Positions 1 through 7,435 are shown, counted from the first letter of the stretch. The stretch is 15,427 nt of DNA from JBJXHB01 sp046160725 (GCA_046160725.1 JBJXHB010000193.1:1-15427), one strand, 5' to 3'. Notes: generated from the letters alone by a model not told the origin. Program-made: numbers and translations.

Positions 1-117
1 TCGGTGCGCGACCACTGGCAGCGGCTGCTGGCCGGCGGGCTGGCGCTGGGGCTGGCCGGCAGTGTCGGGCGCGGCATCAGCCACCGCGCCGCCGGCGCAC
101 TCGGGGCGCTGGCATGA
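1..117 (+). CDS. C-terminal end of an unidentified protein (partial, enters from the left edge)
   Basis: Reading frame 1 is open from the first base to a TGA at 115-117 and gives 38 residues, beginning SVRDHWQRLLAGG and ending GALGALA. The segment LLAGGLALGLAGSV is hydrophobic and glycine-rich, like the last membrane helix of a transporter, but the family cannot be named from so little. The stop overlaps the ATG of the EamA gene as ATGA (114-117). This suggests the frame is a real gene that is translationally coupled to the exporter downstream. The start lies outside the window. Confidence 0.6.
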   Translation, partial: SVRDHWQRLLAGGLALGLAGSVGRGISHRAAGALGALA

Positions 118-1082
118 CGGCGCCGGCGATGCGCATGCGCGACATCGTCGACCTGCTGCTGCTGAGCGTGCTGTGGGGTGCGGCCTACCTGTTCATGCGG
201 GCGGCGGTGCCGTCCTTCGGTGCCGCGCCGCTGGCCGCGGTGCGGCTGGGCCTGGCCGCGCTGCTGCTGCTGCCGCTGCTGGCCTGGCGCGGCGGCCTGG
301 GTGCGCTGCGCCTGAACATCCGGCACTGGCTGGTGATCGGGCTGCCCGGTACGGCGCTGCCCTTCCTGCTGCTGACCCAGGCCTCGCTGCACATCACGGC
401 CGGCCTGGTGGCGGTGTTGAACGCAACCGCGCCGCTGTTCTCGGCGCTGTTCTCGCACCTGGCTGGGCGCGAGCGCCTGACGTCCTGGCGCTGGGCCGGC
501 TTGGCAGTGGGCATCGTCGGCGTGGCCCTGCTGACGGCGGGCAACGTCTCGTTCAAGAGCGTGGCCGGGCCGCTGGCGGTGGCCGCGGTGCTGCTGTGCT
601 CGGTGATCTGGGGCCTGAACGCCAACTATGCGCGGCAGCACCTGCCGACCATGGACGCGCTGACCATGACCGTGGGCAGCCTGTCGGTGGCCGCGCTCGG
701 GCTGGCGCCCTTCGCCATCGCCACCTGGCCGGCCGAGCCGCCGGGCCTGCGGGCTTGGGCCGAGGTGGTGTTCCTGGGCATCGGCAGCTCCGGGCTGGGG
801 ATGTTGATGTACTTCCGGCTGCTGCGGCGCATCGGCGCCGTACGGGCGCTGGCGGTGACCTTCCTGAACCCGGTCGTGGCCACCGTGGCGGCCGCCGGCT
901 ACCTGGGCGAGAACATCACCGTGCAGATGGTGGTCGGCGGCGGCGTGGTGTTGCTGGGTACGGCGCTGAGCCTGGGCCTGATCGGCCCCCGGCCGGCGCC
1001 GGTGGCCCGGCCCACAGGCGACGGTGTCACGCAGCGGACCGCGCCGCATGACGACGGCACCGACACTGCCGGCCGCCGCTGA
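114..1082 (+). CDS. EamA/DMT-family membrane exporter
   Basis: The 322-residue protein has about ten hydrophobic segments arranged as two EamA-type halves, which is the layout of the drug/metabolite transporter superfamily (RhaT/YdcZ/RarD-like). The first half begins LLLLSVLWGAAYLFMRAA, a typical first helix. The second begins near residue 148 with PLAVAAVLLCSVIWGLNANY, repeating the W-G pattern. Such proteins sit in the inner membrane and usually export amino acids or other small metabolites; the substrate here is unknown. The ATG at 114 is chosen because it overlaps the upstream stop as ATGA; a second ATG at 129 is possible. The last roughly 30 residues after the final helix are polar, rich in Pro, Gly and Thr, and probably an unstructured cytoplasmic tail. 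The family call is firm, the substrate is not known. Confidence 0.88.
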   Translation: MTAPAMRMRDIVDLLLLSVLWGAAYLFMRAAVPSFGAAPLAAVRLGLAALLLLPLLAWRGGLGALRLNIRHWLVIGLPGTALPFLLLTQASLHITAGLVAVLNATAPLFSALFSHLAGRERLTSWRWAGLAVGIVGVALLTAGNVSFKSVAGPLAVAAVLLCSVIWGLNANYARQHLPTMDALTMTVGSLSVAALGLAPFAIATWPAEPPGLRAWAEVVFLGIGSSGLGMLMYFRLLRRIGAVRALAVTFLNPVVATVAAAGYLGENITVQMVVGGGVVLLGTALSLGLIGPRPAPVARPTGDGVTQRTAPHDDGTDTAGRR

Positions 1083-1145
1083 CGAGCACCGCTGACAAGC
1101 GTCACTGACACGCGCCACAGACACGCGCCACAGACAAGCGCCGCA
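1081..1145 (+). repeat. 13-bp tandem repeat array, five units
   Basis: Five consecutive 13-bp units begin inside the stop codon of the EamA gene: GACGAGCACCGCT, GACAAGCGTCACT, GACACGCGCCACA, GACACGCGCCACA and GACAAGCGCCGCA. Units 3 and 4 are identical; the others differ at two to six positions. A weaker sixth unit (1068-1080, 9 of 13 matches to unit 1) may lie within the end of the EamA coding sequence. The array fills most of the intergenic gap and ends 9 bp before the GGAG of the next gene. Confidence 0.85.
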
Positions 1146-1165
1146 CCCCCCATCGGAGACCGACC

Positions 1166-2359
1166 ATGACCGACCCCAGCTATGCCGGCATCGTGCCCGG
1201 CGTCTTCAACGTCAGCGCACAGGAGCGCGTGGTGCACGGCCGGCCGGCTGCCGCAGCCGTGGCCGAGGAGGCCGCCCGGCTGGGCGCGCGGCGGGTCTTC
1301 CTGGTGTCCGGCCGCACCCTGGGCGGCCTTGCCGACGGCCCGGTGCAGCGCGTGGCCGCCGGCCTGGGCGAGCGCCATGCCGGCACCTGGGCGGCGGTGC
1401 GCGCCCACAGCCCGCGCGAGGACGTGATCGCCATCGCGCAGGCCGCCCGCGAGGCCGGCGCCGACCTGCTGGTGGGCGTGGGCGGCGGCTCGGCCATCGA
1501 CGCCGCCAAGGCGGCGCTGGTGTGCCTGTGGCACGACCTGCGCAGCGTGGACGCGATGGAGCCCTTCCGCACCGGCGTGCCGGCCGACATCGCAAGGTCC
1601 ATCGTGGCCCCGGCCGGGGCTATGCGCATGCTGTCCGTCAGCACCACGCTGTCGGCGCCCGAGTTCACGTCGATCGCCGGTGTCACCGACAGCGCGCGCC
1701 GCGCCAAGCAGAGCTTCGTCCACCGGTTGCTGGTGCCGCAGGTGGCGGTGCTGGACCCGGCCGCCACGCTGCACACGCCGGCCAACCTGCTGTTCTCCAC
1801 CGCCATCCGGTCGGTCGACCACGCGGTGGAGACCTGGTGCTCGCCGCTGGCCACGTTGGCCACCGAGGCGCAGTCGCTGCAGGGCCTGCGCCTGCTGGCC
1901 CGCGCGCTGCCGGCCATCCAGGCCGACCCGGCCGCGCTGGGGCCGCGCATGCAGGCGCAGTTCGGCATGTGGCAGGCGATTGCGGCGCTGGCGGCCGGCG
2001 TGCAGACCGGCGCCAGCCATGGCATCGGCTATGCACTGGGCGCCGGCTACAACGTGGGCCACGGCGAGACCTCCTGCGTGATGCTGCCGGCGGTGCTGCG
2101 CTGGAATGCCGAGGCCAATGCCGGGCGGCAGGCGGCGCTGGCCGAGGCCATGGGCGCGCCAGGGCGCCCCGCGCATGAGCTGGTGCTGGCGCTGATCCGG
2201 CAATTGGGCCAGCCGTCCACGCTGCGCGAGGTCGGCATCCAGGCTGCGCAGCTCGACGAGATCGCCGGCAAGGCCATGGGCTACCCGCCGGTGCTGGCCA
2301 ACCCGCGCCCGATCACCACGCCGGCGCAGGTGCGGGAGATCCTGGACCTGGCCTGGTAG
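1166..2359 (+). CDS. Iron-containing alcohol dehydrogenase / maleylacetate-reductase-like oxidoreductase
   Basis: The 397-residue protein matches the group III (iron-dependent) alcohol dehydrogenase superfamily in length and order. An N-terminal dinucleotide-binding half contains GVGGGSAIDAAKA (residues 104-116). A helical C-terminal half follows with the usual metal-site histidines: H219 in VDHAVE, H285 in GASHGIGYALG and H299 in VGHGETSC. The residue four before H219, normally the Asp ligand in FucO-type enzymes, reads as Arg215. Maleylacetate reductases also lack this Asp, so the protein may belong to that branch or a related uncharacterised one. It likely reduces an aldehyde or keto acid with NAD(P)H in the cytoplasm. 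GGAG at 1155-1158 lies 7 bp before the ATG and supports the start. TrhO follows after 32 bp, so the two may share a transcript although their functions look unrelated. Confidence 0.85.
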   Translation: MTDPSYAGIVPGVFNVSAQERVVHGRPAAAAVAEEAARLGARRVFLVSGRTLGGLADGPVQRVAAGLGERHAGTWAAVRAHSPREDVIAIAQAAREAGADLLVGVGGGSAIDAAKAALVCLWHDLRSVDAMEPFRTGVPADIARSIVAPAGAMRMLSVSTTLSAPEFTSIAGVTDSARRAKQSFVHRLLVPQVAVLDPAATLHTPANLLFSTAIRSVDHAVETWCSPLATLATEAQSLQGLRLLARALPAIQADPAALGPRMQAQFGMWQAIAALAAGVQTGASHGIGYALGAGYNVGHGETSCVMLPAVLRWNAEANAGRQAALAEAMGAPGRPAHELVLALIRQLGQPSTLREVGIQAAQLDEIAGKAMGYPPVLANPRPITTPAQVREILDLAW

Positions 2360-2391
2360 GACCCGCGGCTCGCGCCGTACCGGAGCAAGCC

Positions 2392-3144
2392 ATGATCCGG
2401 ACGCCTTCGTTCGCGGTGGCCGCGGCCTATCGGTTCGTGGACCTGCCGGATGCCGCAGCGGTGCGGGACCACCTGCTGGACAGCGCCGCCGCCGCCGCGC
2501 TGAAGGGCACCGTGCTGGTGGCGACCGAGGGCATCAACTTCACGCTGGCCGGCGAGCCCGGGCCGCTGCAGGCCTGGCTGGAGGCGCTGCAGGCCGACGC
2601 GCGCTTCGCCGGGCTGGATGTCAAGCACCATGGCTGCGACCGGCTGCCCTTCCAGCGCCTGCGCGTGAAGCTGAAGCGCGAGATCATCCGCATGAATCAG
2701 CCCATGGTCCGGCCGCAGGCGGCGCGGGCCCCGGCCGTGGACGCGGCCACGCTGCAGCGCTGGCTGGACCAGGGTGGCCGCGACGACCAGGGCCGCGAGG
2801 TGGTGCTGCTGGACACGCGCAACGGCTTCGAGGTGGACGCCGGCGCCTTCGTCGGCGCGATCGACTGGCGGCTGGCGAAGTTCAGCGACTTCCCGCGCGC
2901 GCTGGCGCAGCACCGCGCGGTGCTGCAGGGCAAGACGGTGGTGAGCTATTGCACCGGCGGCATCCGCTGCGAGAAGGCGGCGTTGTGGATGCGGGAGGCG
3001 GGCGTCGAGCATGCGCTGCAGCTCGACGGCGGCATCCTGCGCTACTTCGAGGCCACGCAGGGCGCGCCGCACTGGCGCGGCCAGTGCTTTGTCTTTGACG
3101 AGCGGGAGCAGTTGGATACCGACTTGCGGGGCGCGGTCGCTTGA
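2392..3144 (+). CDS. trhO: Rhodanese-domain tRNA uridine(34) hydroxylase, TrhO/YceA family
   Basis: TrhO proteins hydroxylate uridine 34 in the anticodon of certain tRNAs, an oxygen-dependent step towards 5-(carboxy)methoxyuridine. The 250-residue protein shows the family N-terminal domain with GTVLVATEGIN (39-49) and the rhodanese domain with LLDTRNGFEVDAG (139-151). The active loop is SYCTGGIRCEKA, with catalytic Cys187 and the second conserved Cys193, followed by QLDGGILRYF. E. coli TrhO has about 350 residues; this form stops soon after FVFDER and so lacks the cysteine-rich C-terminal extension. I believe short forms exist in related bacteria, so it need not be truncated. CGGAG at 2381-2385 supports the ATG. 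Its stop lies 4 bp from the stop of the convergent RidA gene, leaving no room for a separate terminator. Confidence 0.9.
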   Translation: MIRTPSFAVAAAYRFVDLPDAAAVRDHLLDSAAAAALKGTVLVATEGINFTLAGEPGPLQAWLEALQADARFAGLDVKHHGCDRLPFQRLRVKLKREIIRMNQPMVRPQAARAPAVDAATLQRWLDQGGRDDQGREVVLLDTRNGFEVDAGAFVGAIDWRLAKFSDFPRALAQHRAVLQGKTVVSYCTGGIRCEKAALWMREAGVEHALQLDGGILRYFEATQGAPHWRGQCFVFDEREQLDTDLRGAVA

Positions 3145-3148
3145 CGGC

Positions 3149-3634
3149 TCAGCCCCGGATCTCGACCTCGCCCTCGATTTCGACCGGTATGTCCATCGGC
3201 AGCTCGGCCATGCCGACGGCGCTGCGGCTGTGGGCGCCGATGTCCGGGCCGTACAGCGCCAGCACCAGGTCGGATGCGCCGTTGATGACATTGGGCTGGC
3301 GGTTGAAGCCGGGCGCCGAGTTCACCATGCCGAAAAGCCGGGTCCAGGCCGTGATGCGGTCCAGGTCGCCCAGCGTGCGCTGCAGGCTGGCCAAGATGGC
3401 CAGCATCGTCAGCCGCGCCGCCTGGCAGCCCTGCTCGGGCGTCAGGTCGCGGCCGACCTTGCCCAGCGGCCGTGCCAGCGAGCCGTCCGATGCCAGCGGA
3501 CCGTGGCCGCTGATGAAGGCGCGGCCGCCGCTGATGCGGACGAACTGGAACGGCAGCACCATGTCCGGCGGCACCTGCATGGGCGCGGGCAGGCTCAGGC
3601 CCATGGCCTGCAGGCGGGTGGCGATGAGGCTCAT
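3149..3634 (-). CDS. RidA-superfamily protein (YjgF endoribonuclease-type subgroup)
   Basis: RidA proteins are small trimeric cytoplasmic proteins. The best-known members hydrolyse reactive enamine/imine intermediates from PLP enzymes; other subgroups have unknown roles. The 161-residue product carries the layout of the longer subgroup (Pfam YjgF_endoribonc, about 150 residues): FISGHGPLASDG (40-51), GKVGRDLTPEQG (58-69), RLFGMVNSAPGF (99-110), NVINGASDL (115-123) and HSRSAVGMAELPMDIPVEIE (135-154). Arg137 corresponds to the conserved arginine of RidA active sites. The frame stays open upstream to an ATG at 3682, but the ATG at 3634 is preferred: it is preceded by GGAG with 7 bp spacing and begins the family-like MSLIATRLQAMGLSLP. 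It converges on TrhO and is divergent from the sugar-kinase remnant. Confidence 0.88.
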   Translation of the reverse strand: MSLIATRLQAMGLSLPAPMQVPPDMVLPFQFVRISGGRAFISGHGPLASDGSLARPLGKVGRDLTPEQGCQAARLTMLAILASLQRTLGDLDRITAWTRLFGMVNSAPGFNRQPNVINGASDLVLALYGPDIGAHSRSAVGMAELPMDIPVEIEGEVEIRG

Positions 3635-3709
3635 GCGGTTGCTCCGGTCGGATGGCGGTGTGGGCCATGGTGGAGCCGACATTCTCGGCCGCCGCCGGAT
3701 ACTGTCGGC

Positions 3710-3838
3710 ATGACCCGCATCGTCACGCTGACCTTGAACCCGGCCATCGATGTGTCCACCTCGGTGCCGCGGCTGGAGCCGGTGGTCAAGCTGCGCGGGC
3801 CGACCTGCCGGCCCGCGTGGCGGCCTGTCGCGGGCTGA
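3710..3838 (+). pseudogene. Orphan N-terminus of a PfkB-family sugar kinase (6-phosphofructokinase II / 1-phosphofructokinase type)
   Basis: The translation begins MTRIVTLTLNPAIDVSTSV and continues PRLEPVVKLRGP, the first strand and nucleotide-fold entry of PfkB/FruK kinases (compare TLTLNPALD in FruK and MVRIYTLTLAPSLD in E. coli PfkB). After about 32 residues the similarity stops. The frame ends at a TGA (3836-3838) after a Pro/Arg-rich tail, where a working protein would need about 280 more residues including GGGxN and GAGD motifs. No other piece of the kinase is visible in the window. It appears to be a deletion remnant, with the breakpoint near 3805 next to a 14-bp inverted repeat. It is divergent from the RidA gene. 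Confidence 0.7.
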
Positions 3839-3883
3839 TCGCCTGCTGGGCCGCCCTGGAACGCAGTGCTGATGTGGACGTCG

Positions 3884-3914
3884 TCCGTGATCACGCCGAC
3901 GGCGTGATTACGGA
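3884..3914. other. 14-bp inverted repeat overlapping the dehydrogenase stop codon
   Basis: TCCGTGATCACGCC (3884-3897) and GGCGTGATTACGGA (3901-3914) are complementary over 14 positions with one G-T pair and enclose a 3-base loop. The stem spans the last codons and the TGA of the minus-strand D-2-hydroxyacid dehydrogenase. No run of T follows on either strand, so it is not a classical intrinsic terminator. It could act as an mRNA 3'-end stabiliser, a weak bidirectional terminator or a recombination scar beside the truncated kinase. Confidence 0.7.
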
Positions 3915-4886
3915 TCTCGGCCGGCGCCCGTGCGCCATGTCGACGACGCAACCCAGCCCCTCCCGGGCGATGGCATCGAAGCACTCGTCCGTCCAGCACA
4001 GCGCATGCGGCGTCAGCAGCACCTGCGGCATCTTCAGCAGCGGGTTGTCCGGCGCCACCGGCTCCTGCTCGAACACATCCAGCCCGGCGCCCGCGATCAC
4101 GCCCTGTTCCAGCGCGGCGATCAGGGCCGCCTCGTCGGCGATCGGGCCGCGCGACAGGTTGATGAAGAAGGCGCTGCGCTTCATCTGCGCGAAGTGCCGC
4201 GCGTCCATCAGGTGCCGGGTCTGGGCGTTCAGCAGCACCGTGGCGACGACATAGTCCGACTGCGCCAGAAGCTGGTCCAGCGGCACGCATTCGGCGCCCA
4301 GCGCCTGCACCGCGGCCGGGTCCACGTAGGGGTCGGCGGCCAGCATGCGCCAGCCGAAGGGCCGCGCCAGTGCCAGCAGCTCGCGACCGATGCCACCGGC
4401 GCCGATGACGCCCAGGGTGCGCGTGGTCAGGCCCTGGCCCATGGCGCCGGTGCGCTGGTGCCAGCGGCCCTCGCGGGTCATGCGGTCCTTCTCCACCAGG
4501 CGCCCGGCCAGCGCCAGGATGAAGGTCAGCGCTGCCACCGCCACCGGCCGCCGCACGGCGACCGGGGTGTTGGTGGCCAGCACGCCGCGGGCCGCGAGTG
4601 CGGCCACGTCCACCGAGTCGTAGCCGACGCCATGACGGGCCACCAGCTTTAGGCGCAGGTCGGCGCGCGCCACGGTGGCCGCGGTGACGCGCGGCGCGTT
4701 GACGTACAGCGCGTCGAACTGCGCCGCGATGTCGGGCGCGATCTCGTCCACCGCATCGGGCAGGAAGCACCAGTCGATGGCCGGGTCGTCCAGCAGCGCC
4801 AGCGGCCCGTCGCCGAAGGACGGCCCGCCCTGGGGCGTCAACAGGTCGCGCGTCAGCCCGACCCGGAAGCGGCCGGCGCCGCTCAT
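3891..4886 (-). CDS. D-isomer-specific 2-hydroxyacid dehydrogenase
   Basis: The enzyme interconverts a 2-oxo acid and its D-2-hydroxy acid with a nicotinamide cofactor in the cytoplasm. The 331-residue product has the family N-terminal half (KLVARHGVGYDSVDV, 80-94), then the Rossmann fold with GVIGAGGIGREL (159-170) and Asp185 at the end of the second strand, which favours NAD over NADP. The catalytic triad is visible: Arg246 in NLSRGPIAD, Glu275 in VFEQEP and His294 in LTPHALCWTDE, with the usual spacings. The frame runs on far upstream, but the ATG at 4886 is chosen because it overlaps the aldolase stop as ATGA (4883-4886), making the two genes translationally coupled. The partner suggests it reduces or oxidises a 2-oxo acid that is a substrate or product of the aldolase. 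The exact substrate is unknown. Confidence 0.9.
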   Translation of the reverse strand: MSGAGRFRVGLTRDLLTPQGGPSFGDGPLALLDDPAIDWCFLPDAVDEIAPDIAAQFDALYVNAPRVTAATVARADLRLKLVARHGVGYDSVDVAALAARGVLATNTPVAVRRPVAVAALTFILALAGRLVEKDRMTREGRWHQRTGAMGQGLTTRTLGVIGAGGIGRELLALARPFGWRMLAADPYVDPAAVQALGAECVPLDQLLAQSDYVVATVLLNAQTRHLMDARHFAQMKRSAFFINLSRGPIADEAALIAALEQGVIAGAGLDVFEQEPVAPDNPLLKMPQVLLTPHALCWTDECFDAIAREGLGCVVDMAHGRRPRSVITPSA

Positions 4887-5659
4887 GGCGCTGCAGCCTC
4901 GATGCGCGACACCAGCTGCCGCATGCCCTGCTCCAGCAGGCCGGTGTCGGTGCCGCCGGCGATCATGGTGTAGCCCATGCCACGGGCCCGCTCGACCCAG
5001 GCGGCGTCGGTGGCCATGAAGCCGGCCACCTTGCCGTGGCGGCGGCAGGCGGCGACGACGCTGCGCATGGCGGCGTCGAAGCGCGGGTCGTCGAACTGCC
5101 CCGGCAGGCCCATGAAGTTGGACAGGTCGAAGTGCCCGACCCAGAGCACGTCGATGCCATCGACGGCGGCGATGCGGTCCACCTGCTCCAGGCCGCGCTC
5201 GGTCTCGATCTGGGCGATGACCAGCGTGCGCAGGTTGTAGGCGGCGACCTTGTCGGCGACGCTGCCGCCGCGGTAGTCGCATTGCGCGAAGCCGAAGGCC
5301 GCCCCGCGCCGGCCCTGCGGCGGGTAGCGGCAGCTCTGCACGATGGCCCGCGCCTGGTCCTCGGACTCCACCATCGGGATCATGACGCCGCGCGCACCCA
5401 GGTCGAGCGAGCGCGCGAGCCAGGTGTACTCGCCGCGCGGCACCCGCACCATGGGCGCGATCGGCAGGCCGCGGCAGCTGGCGAACAGCCACTTCAGGGT
5501 CTCGAAGCCCAGGCCGGTGTGCTCCATGTCGTAGACCACGAAACGGCAGCCGGCGTTGGACAGGATGGCCGACATGCCGGGCGAGAAGAACTCGAAGATC
5601 ATGGCGCCGGCGACGGTCCGGCCGGCCATCACATCGTCCTTGATTGCATTGCTTTGCAT
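4883..5659 (-). CDS. HpcH/HpaI-family class II aldolase (4-hydroxy-2-oxo-acid aldolase-like)
   Basis: Members cleave 4-hydroxy-2-oxo acids to pyruvate (or a related 2-oxo acid) and an aldehyde using a divalent metal; HpaI acts in homoprotocatechuate breakdown. The 258-residue protein has the expected length and active-site set: His47 in YDMEHTGLG, Arg72 in MVRVPRG, metal ligand Glu152 in AQIETERG and metal ligand Asp178 in GHFDLSNFMG. AFGFAQ and GGTDTGLL complete the barrel. The start at 5659 gives MQSNAIKDDVMAGRTVAGAM, which fits family N-termini; the ribosome site before it is weak (GGA about 7 bases upstream). The frame is open far upstream through the TRAP genes, but that part is antisense shadow. 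It is divergent from dctP, so uptake and cleavage are probably co-regulated. HpaI-like is safe; the true substrate is not known. Confidence 0.9.
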   Translation of the reverse strand: MQSNAIKDDVMAGRTVAGAMIFEFFSPGMSAILSNAGCRFVVYDMEHTGLGFETLKWLFASCRGLPIAPMVRVPRGEYTWLARSLDLGARGVMIPMVESEDQARAIVQSCRYPPQGRRGAAFGFAQCDYRGGSVADKVAAYNLRTLVIAQIETERGLEQVDRIAAVDGIDVLWVGHFDLSNFMGLPGQFDDPRFDAAMRSVVAACRRHGKVAGFMATDAAWVERARGMGYTMIAGGTDTGLLEQGMRQLVSRIEAAAP

Positions 5660-5917
5660 GGAGGGTCCGGTTGGAGAGAGGGAGGTCGCGCGGAGCACCG
5701 CACGGCAGGGGGCGGCGCGTCCTAGGCAGCCGTCCGGCCCATCCTGCCAGCCGGATGGCACGCCGCCGCATAGGGGAAAGCGAGTGCCCAGGTGCAGGAC
5801 GCAGCCCGGCTGCGCCGCCGCCCCCGCGTCTACCATCGCCGACGCGTGCGCGGGCCATCCACTGCCCGACGGGCAGCAGCCCCGCAGCGCGCCTGAACCC
5901 ACCTTGGAGACCACGAC
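5660..5917. promoter_or_regulatory. Divergent promoter region between aldolase and dctP with three dyads
   Basis: This 258-bp region must contain the promoters of both the minus-strand aldolase operon and the plus-strand TRAP operon. Three dyads are visible: CCATCC (5739-5744) with GGATGG (5753-5758); CGCGTC (5825-5830) with GACGCG (5841-5846); and the compact CTGCCC-GAC-GGGCAG (5862-5876), 41 bp before the dctP start. The last two are placed as operators for a repressor or activator might be, but short G/C dyads are common at this composition. No clear -35/-10 pair is seen, and no regulator gene lies nearby. GGAG lies 9 bp before the dctP ATG. Confidence 0.4.
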
Positions 5918-6907
5918 ATGCAGATCTTGAAATGGGCAGCCCGCAGCCTGGCCATGGCAGCCGGACTGGGCTTGATGGCCGGCGCGGCACAGTCGCAGAC
6001 GGTCCTGAAGATGGGCTTCGGCCTGGCCATCCAGGCCCACTACGGCGTCGGCGCCGTGTACATGCAACAGGAGATCGAGAAGCGCACCGGCGGGCGCTAC
6101 AAGATCGAGCTGTTCCCGAACTTCGCGCTCGGCGGCGAGCGCGAGATGACCGAGGGCGCGCAGCTCGGCACCGTCGATCTCGTCATCACCAGCACCGGCC
6201 CGGTCGGCAACTTCGTGCCCGACACGCTGATCACCGACATCCCCTTCCTGTTCCGCGACTACACGCATGCGCGGTCGGTGCTGGACGGCCCGATCGGCCA
6301 GTCCATCCTGGCCAAGTGCACGGCCAAGGGCCTGATCTGCCTGGCCTGGTCGGAGAACGGCTTCCGCCATATGACCAACAGCAAGCGCGAGGTCAAGGCG
6401 CCGGAGGATGCGAAGGGCCTGAAGATCCGGACCATGGAGAACCCGGTCCACATGACGGCCTTCCGCACCATCGGCGTGCTGCCGACGCCGATGGCCTTCC
6501 CGGAGGTGTTCGGCGCGCTGCAGCAGGGCACCGTGGACGGCCAGGAGAACCCGATCGGCGTGATCACCTCGGCCAAGCTGTTCCAGGTCCAGAAGCACCT
6601 GACGCTGACCGGCCACCTGTACTCGCCCGCGCTGGTGCTGATGTCGCCTGCGGCCTTCAACAAGATGAGCGATGCGGACAAGAAGACCATCCGCGAGCTG
6701 GCGATGGAAGGTGCGGCCGTCACCCGCAAGCGCGTGCAGCAGCTGGAGTCCGACGGCATCGAGGAGCTGCGCAAGTCCGGCATGCAGATCAAGGCCCTGT
6801 CGGGCGACGAGAAGGCCGGCTTCCAGAAGGCCATGGCGCCAGCCTACAAGGAGTTCGCCAGCCGCTTCGGGCAGGCGAACATCGACGCCATCGCCAACTC
6901 GAAGTAG
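5918..6907 (+). CDS. dctP: TRAP transporter periplasmic solute-binding protein, DctP family
   Basis: This is the extracytoplasmic binding subunit that delivers an organic acid to the DctQ-DctM membrane pair. The 329-residue protein starts with a signal peptide (basic MQILKWAARS, hydrophobic core to about residue 22, likely cleavage after AGAAQSQ). It continues with DctP features: LKMGFGLAIQAHYG (30-43), LFPNFALGGEREMTEGAQLG (65-84), DIPFLFRDYTHAR (107-119), GLKIRTMENPVHM (167-179) and TVDGQENPIG (205-214). Arg171 in KIRTMENP is at the position of the selectivity arginine that binds the carboxylate in TRAP proteins, so the ligand is probably a carboxylic acid. It is the first gene of a three-gene operon, 9 bp before dctQ. 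The linked aldolase and hydroxyacid dehydrogenase suggest a hydroxy- or oxo-acid ligand. Confidence 0.93.
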   Translation: MQILKWAARSLAMAAGLGLMAGAAQSQTVLKMGFGLAIQAHYGVGAVYMQQEIEKRTGGRYKIELFPNFALGGEREMTEGAQLGTVDLVITSTGPVGNFVPDTLITDIPFLFRDYTHARSVLDGPIGQSILAKCTAKGLICLAWSENGFRHMTNSKREVKAPEDAKGLKIRTMENPVHMTAFRTIGVLPTPMAFPEVFGALQQGTVDGQENPIGVITSAKLFQVQKHLTLTGHLYSPALVLMSPAAFNKMSDADKKTIRELAMEGAAVTRKRVQQLESDGIEELRKSGMQIKALSGDEKAGFQKAMAPAYKEFASRFGQANIDAIANSK

Positions 6908-6916
6908 GCCGCCGCG

Positions 6917-7411
6917 GTGTCGGACTGGATCCTGGCCGCCGACCGTTGGGTCGGCCGCGTCGCCATGGCCCTGGCCTGCGCCGCGATGGCGCTGGCCGCC
7001 GTGGTGGCGCTGTACCAGGTCGGCACGCGCTTCATCCTGCAGCAGCCCTCGGTCTGGTCCGAGGTGCTGACGCGCTTTCTCATCATCTGGTCGGTGTTTC
7101 TGGGGCTGTCGGCCACGATCCGCGGCGGCGCGTTGCTGTCGGTGGACCTGCTGTACCGCACGGTCGCCCGCACGCCGCACCTGCGGCTGCTGCAGGCCCT
7201 GATCAGCCTGTCCACGCTGGGCTTCCTGGTCATCATGCTCTGGCAGGGCATCGTCATCGGGCAGCGGGTGCGCTTCCAGAACCTGGCCGGGCTGGAGATC
7301 TCGATCTCCTGGGCCTATGCCGCCATCCCAGTGGGCGCGGCGTTCGCGCTGCTGGCGGTGGCCGCGCATTTCGTCGACCCGCGCCGCGGCGAGATCGAGA
7401 CCCAGCAGTAG
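6917..7411 (+). CDS. dctQ: TRAP transporter small permease subunit, DctQ family
   Basis: The 164-residue inner-membrane protein has four hydrophobic segments (roughly residues 15-35, 47-65, 90-108 and 126-146), the standard DctQ topology. Family features are visible, including SEVLTRFLIIWSVFLGLSAT and RGGALLSVDLL between helices 2 and 3. DctQ binds DctM and is required for uptake driven by an ion gradient. Translation begins at a GTG, 9 bp after the dctP stop, with no clear Shine-Dalgarno sequence, so coupling to dctP translation is likely. An ATG at 6965 would cut into the first helix and is less likely. Confidence 0.9.
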   Translation: MSDWILAADRWVGRVAMALACAAMALAAVVALYQVGTRFILQQPSVWSEVLTRFLIIWSVFLGLSATIRGGALLSVDLLYRTVARTPHLRLLQALISLSTLGFLVIMLWQGIVIGQRVRFQNLAGLEISISWAYAAIPVGAAFALLAVAAHFVDPRRGEIETQQ

Positions 7412-7435
7412 CCGCCCGCATCGGACCGCACCGAC

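Noticed and set aside
899..2203. A 434-codon minus-strand frame opposite the EamA and dehydrogenase genes
   Set aside because: The opposite strand has two clear families with proper starts. The minus frame is Gln/His/Arg-rich and spans the tandem repeat.
3042..3668. A 208-codon minus-strand frame overlapping the RidA gene
   Set aside because: It is a frame-shifted reading of the RidA gene continuing into the TrhO 3' end and has no family features.
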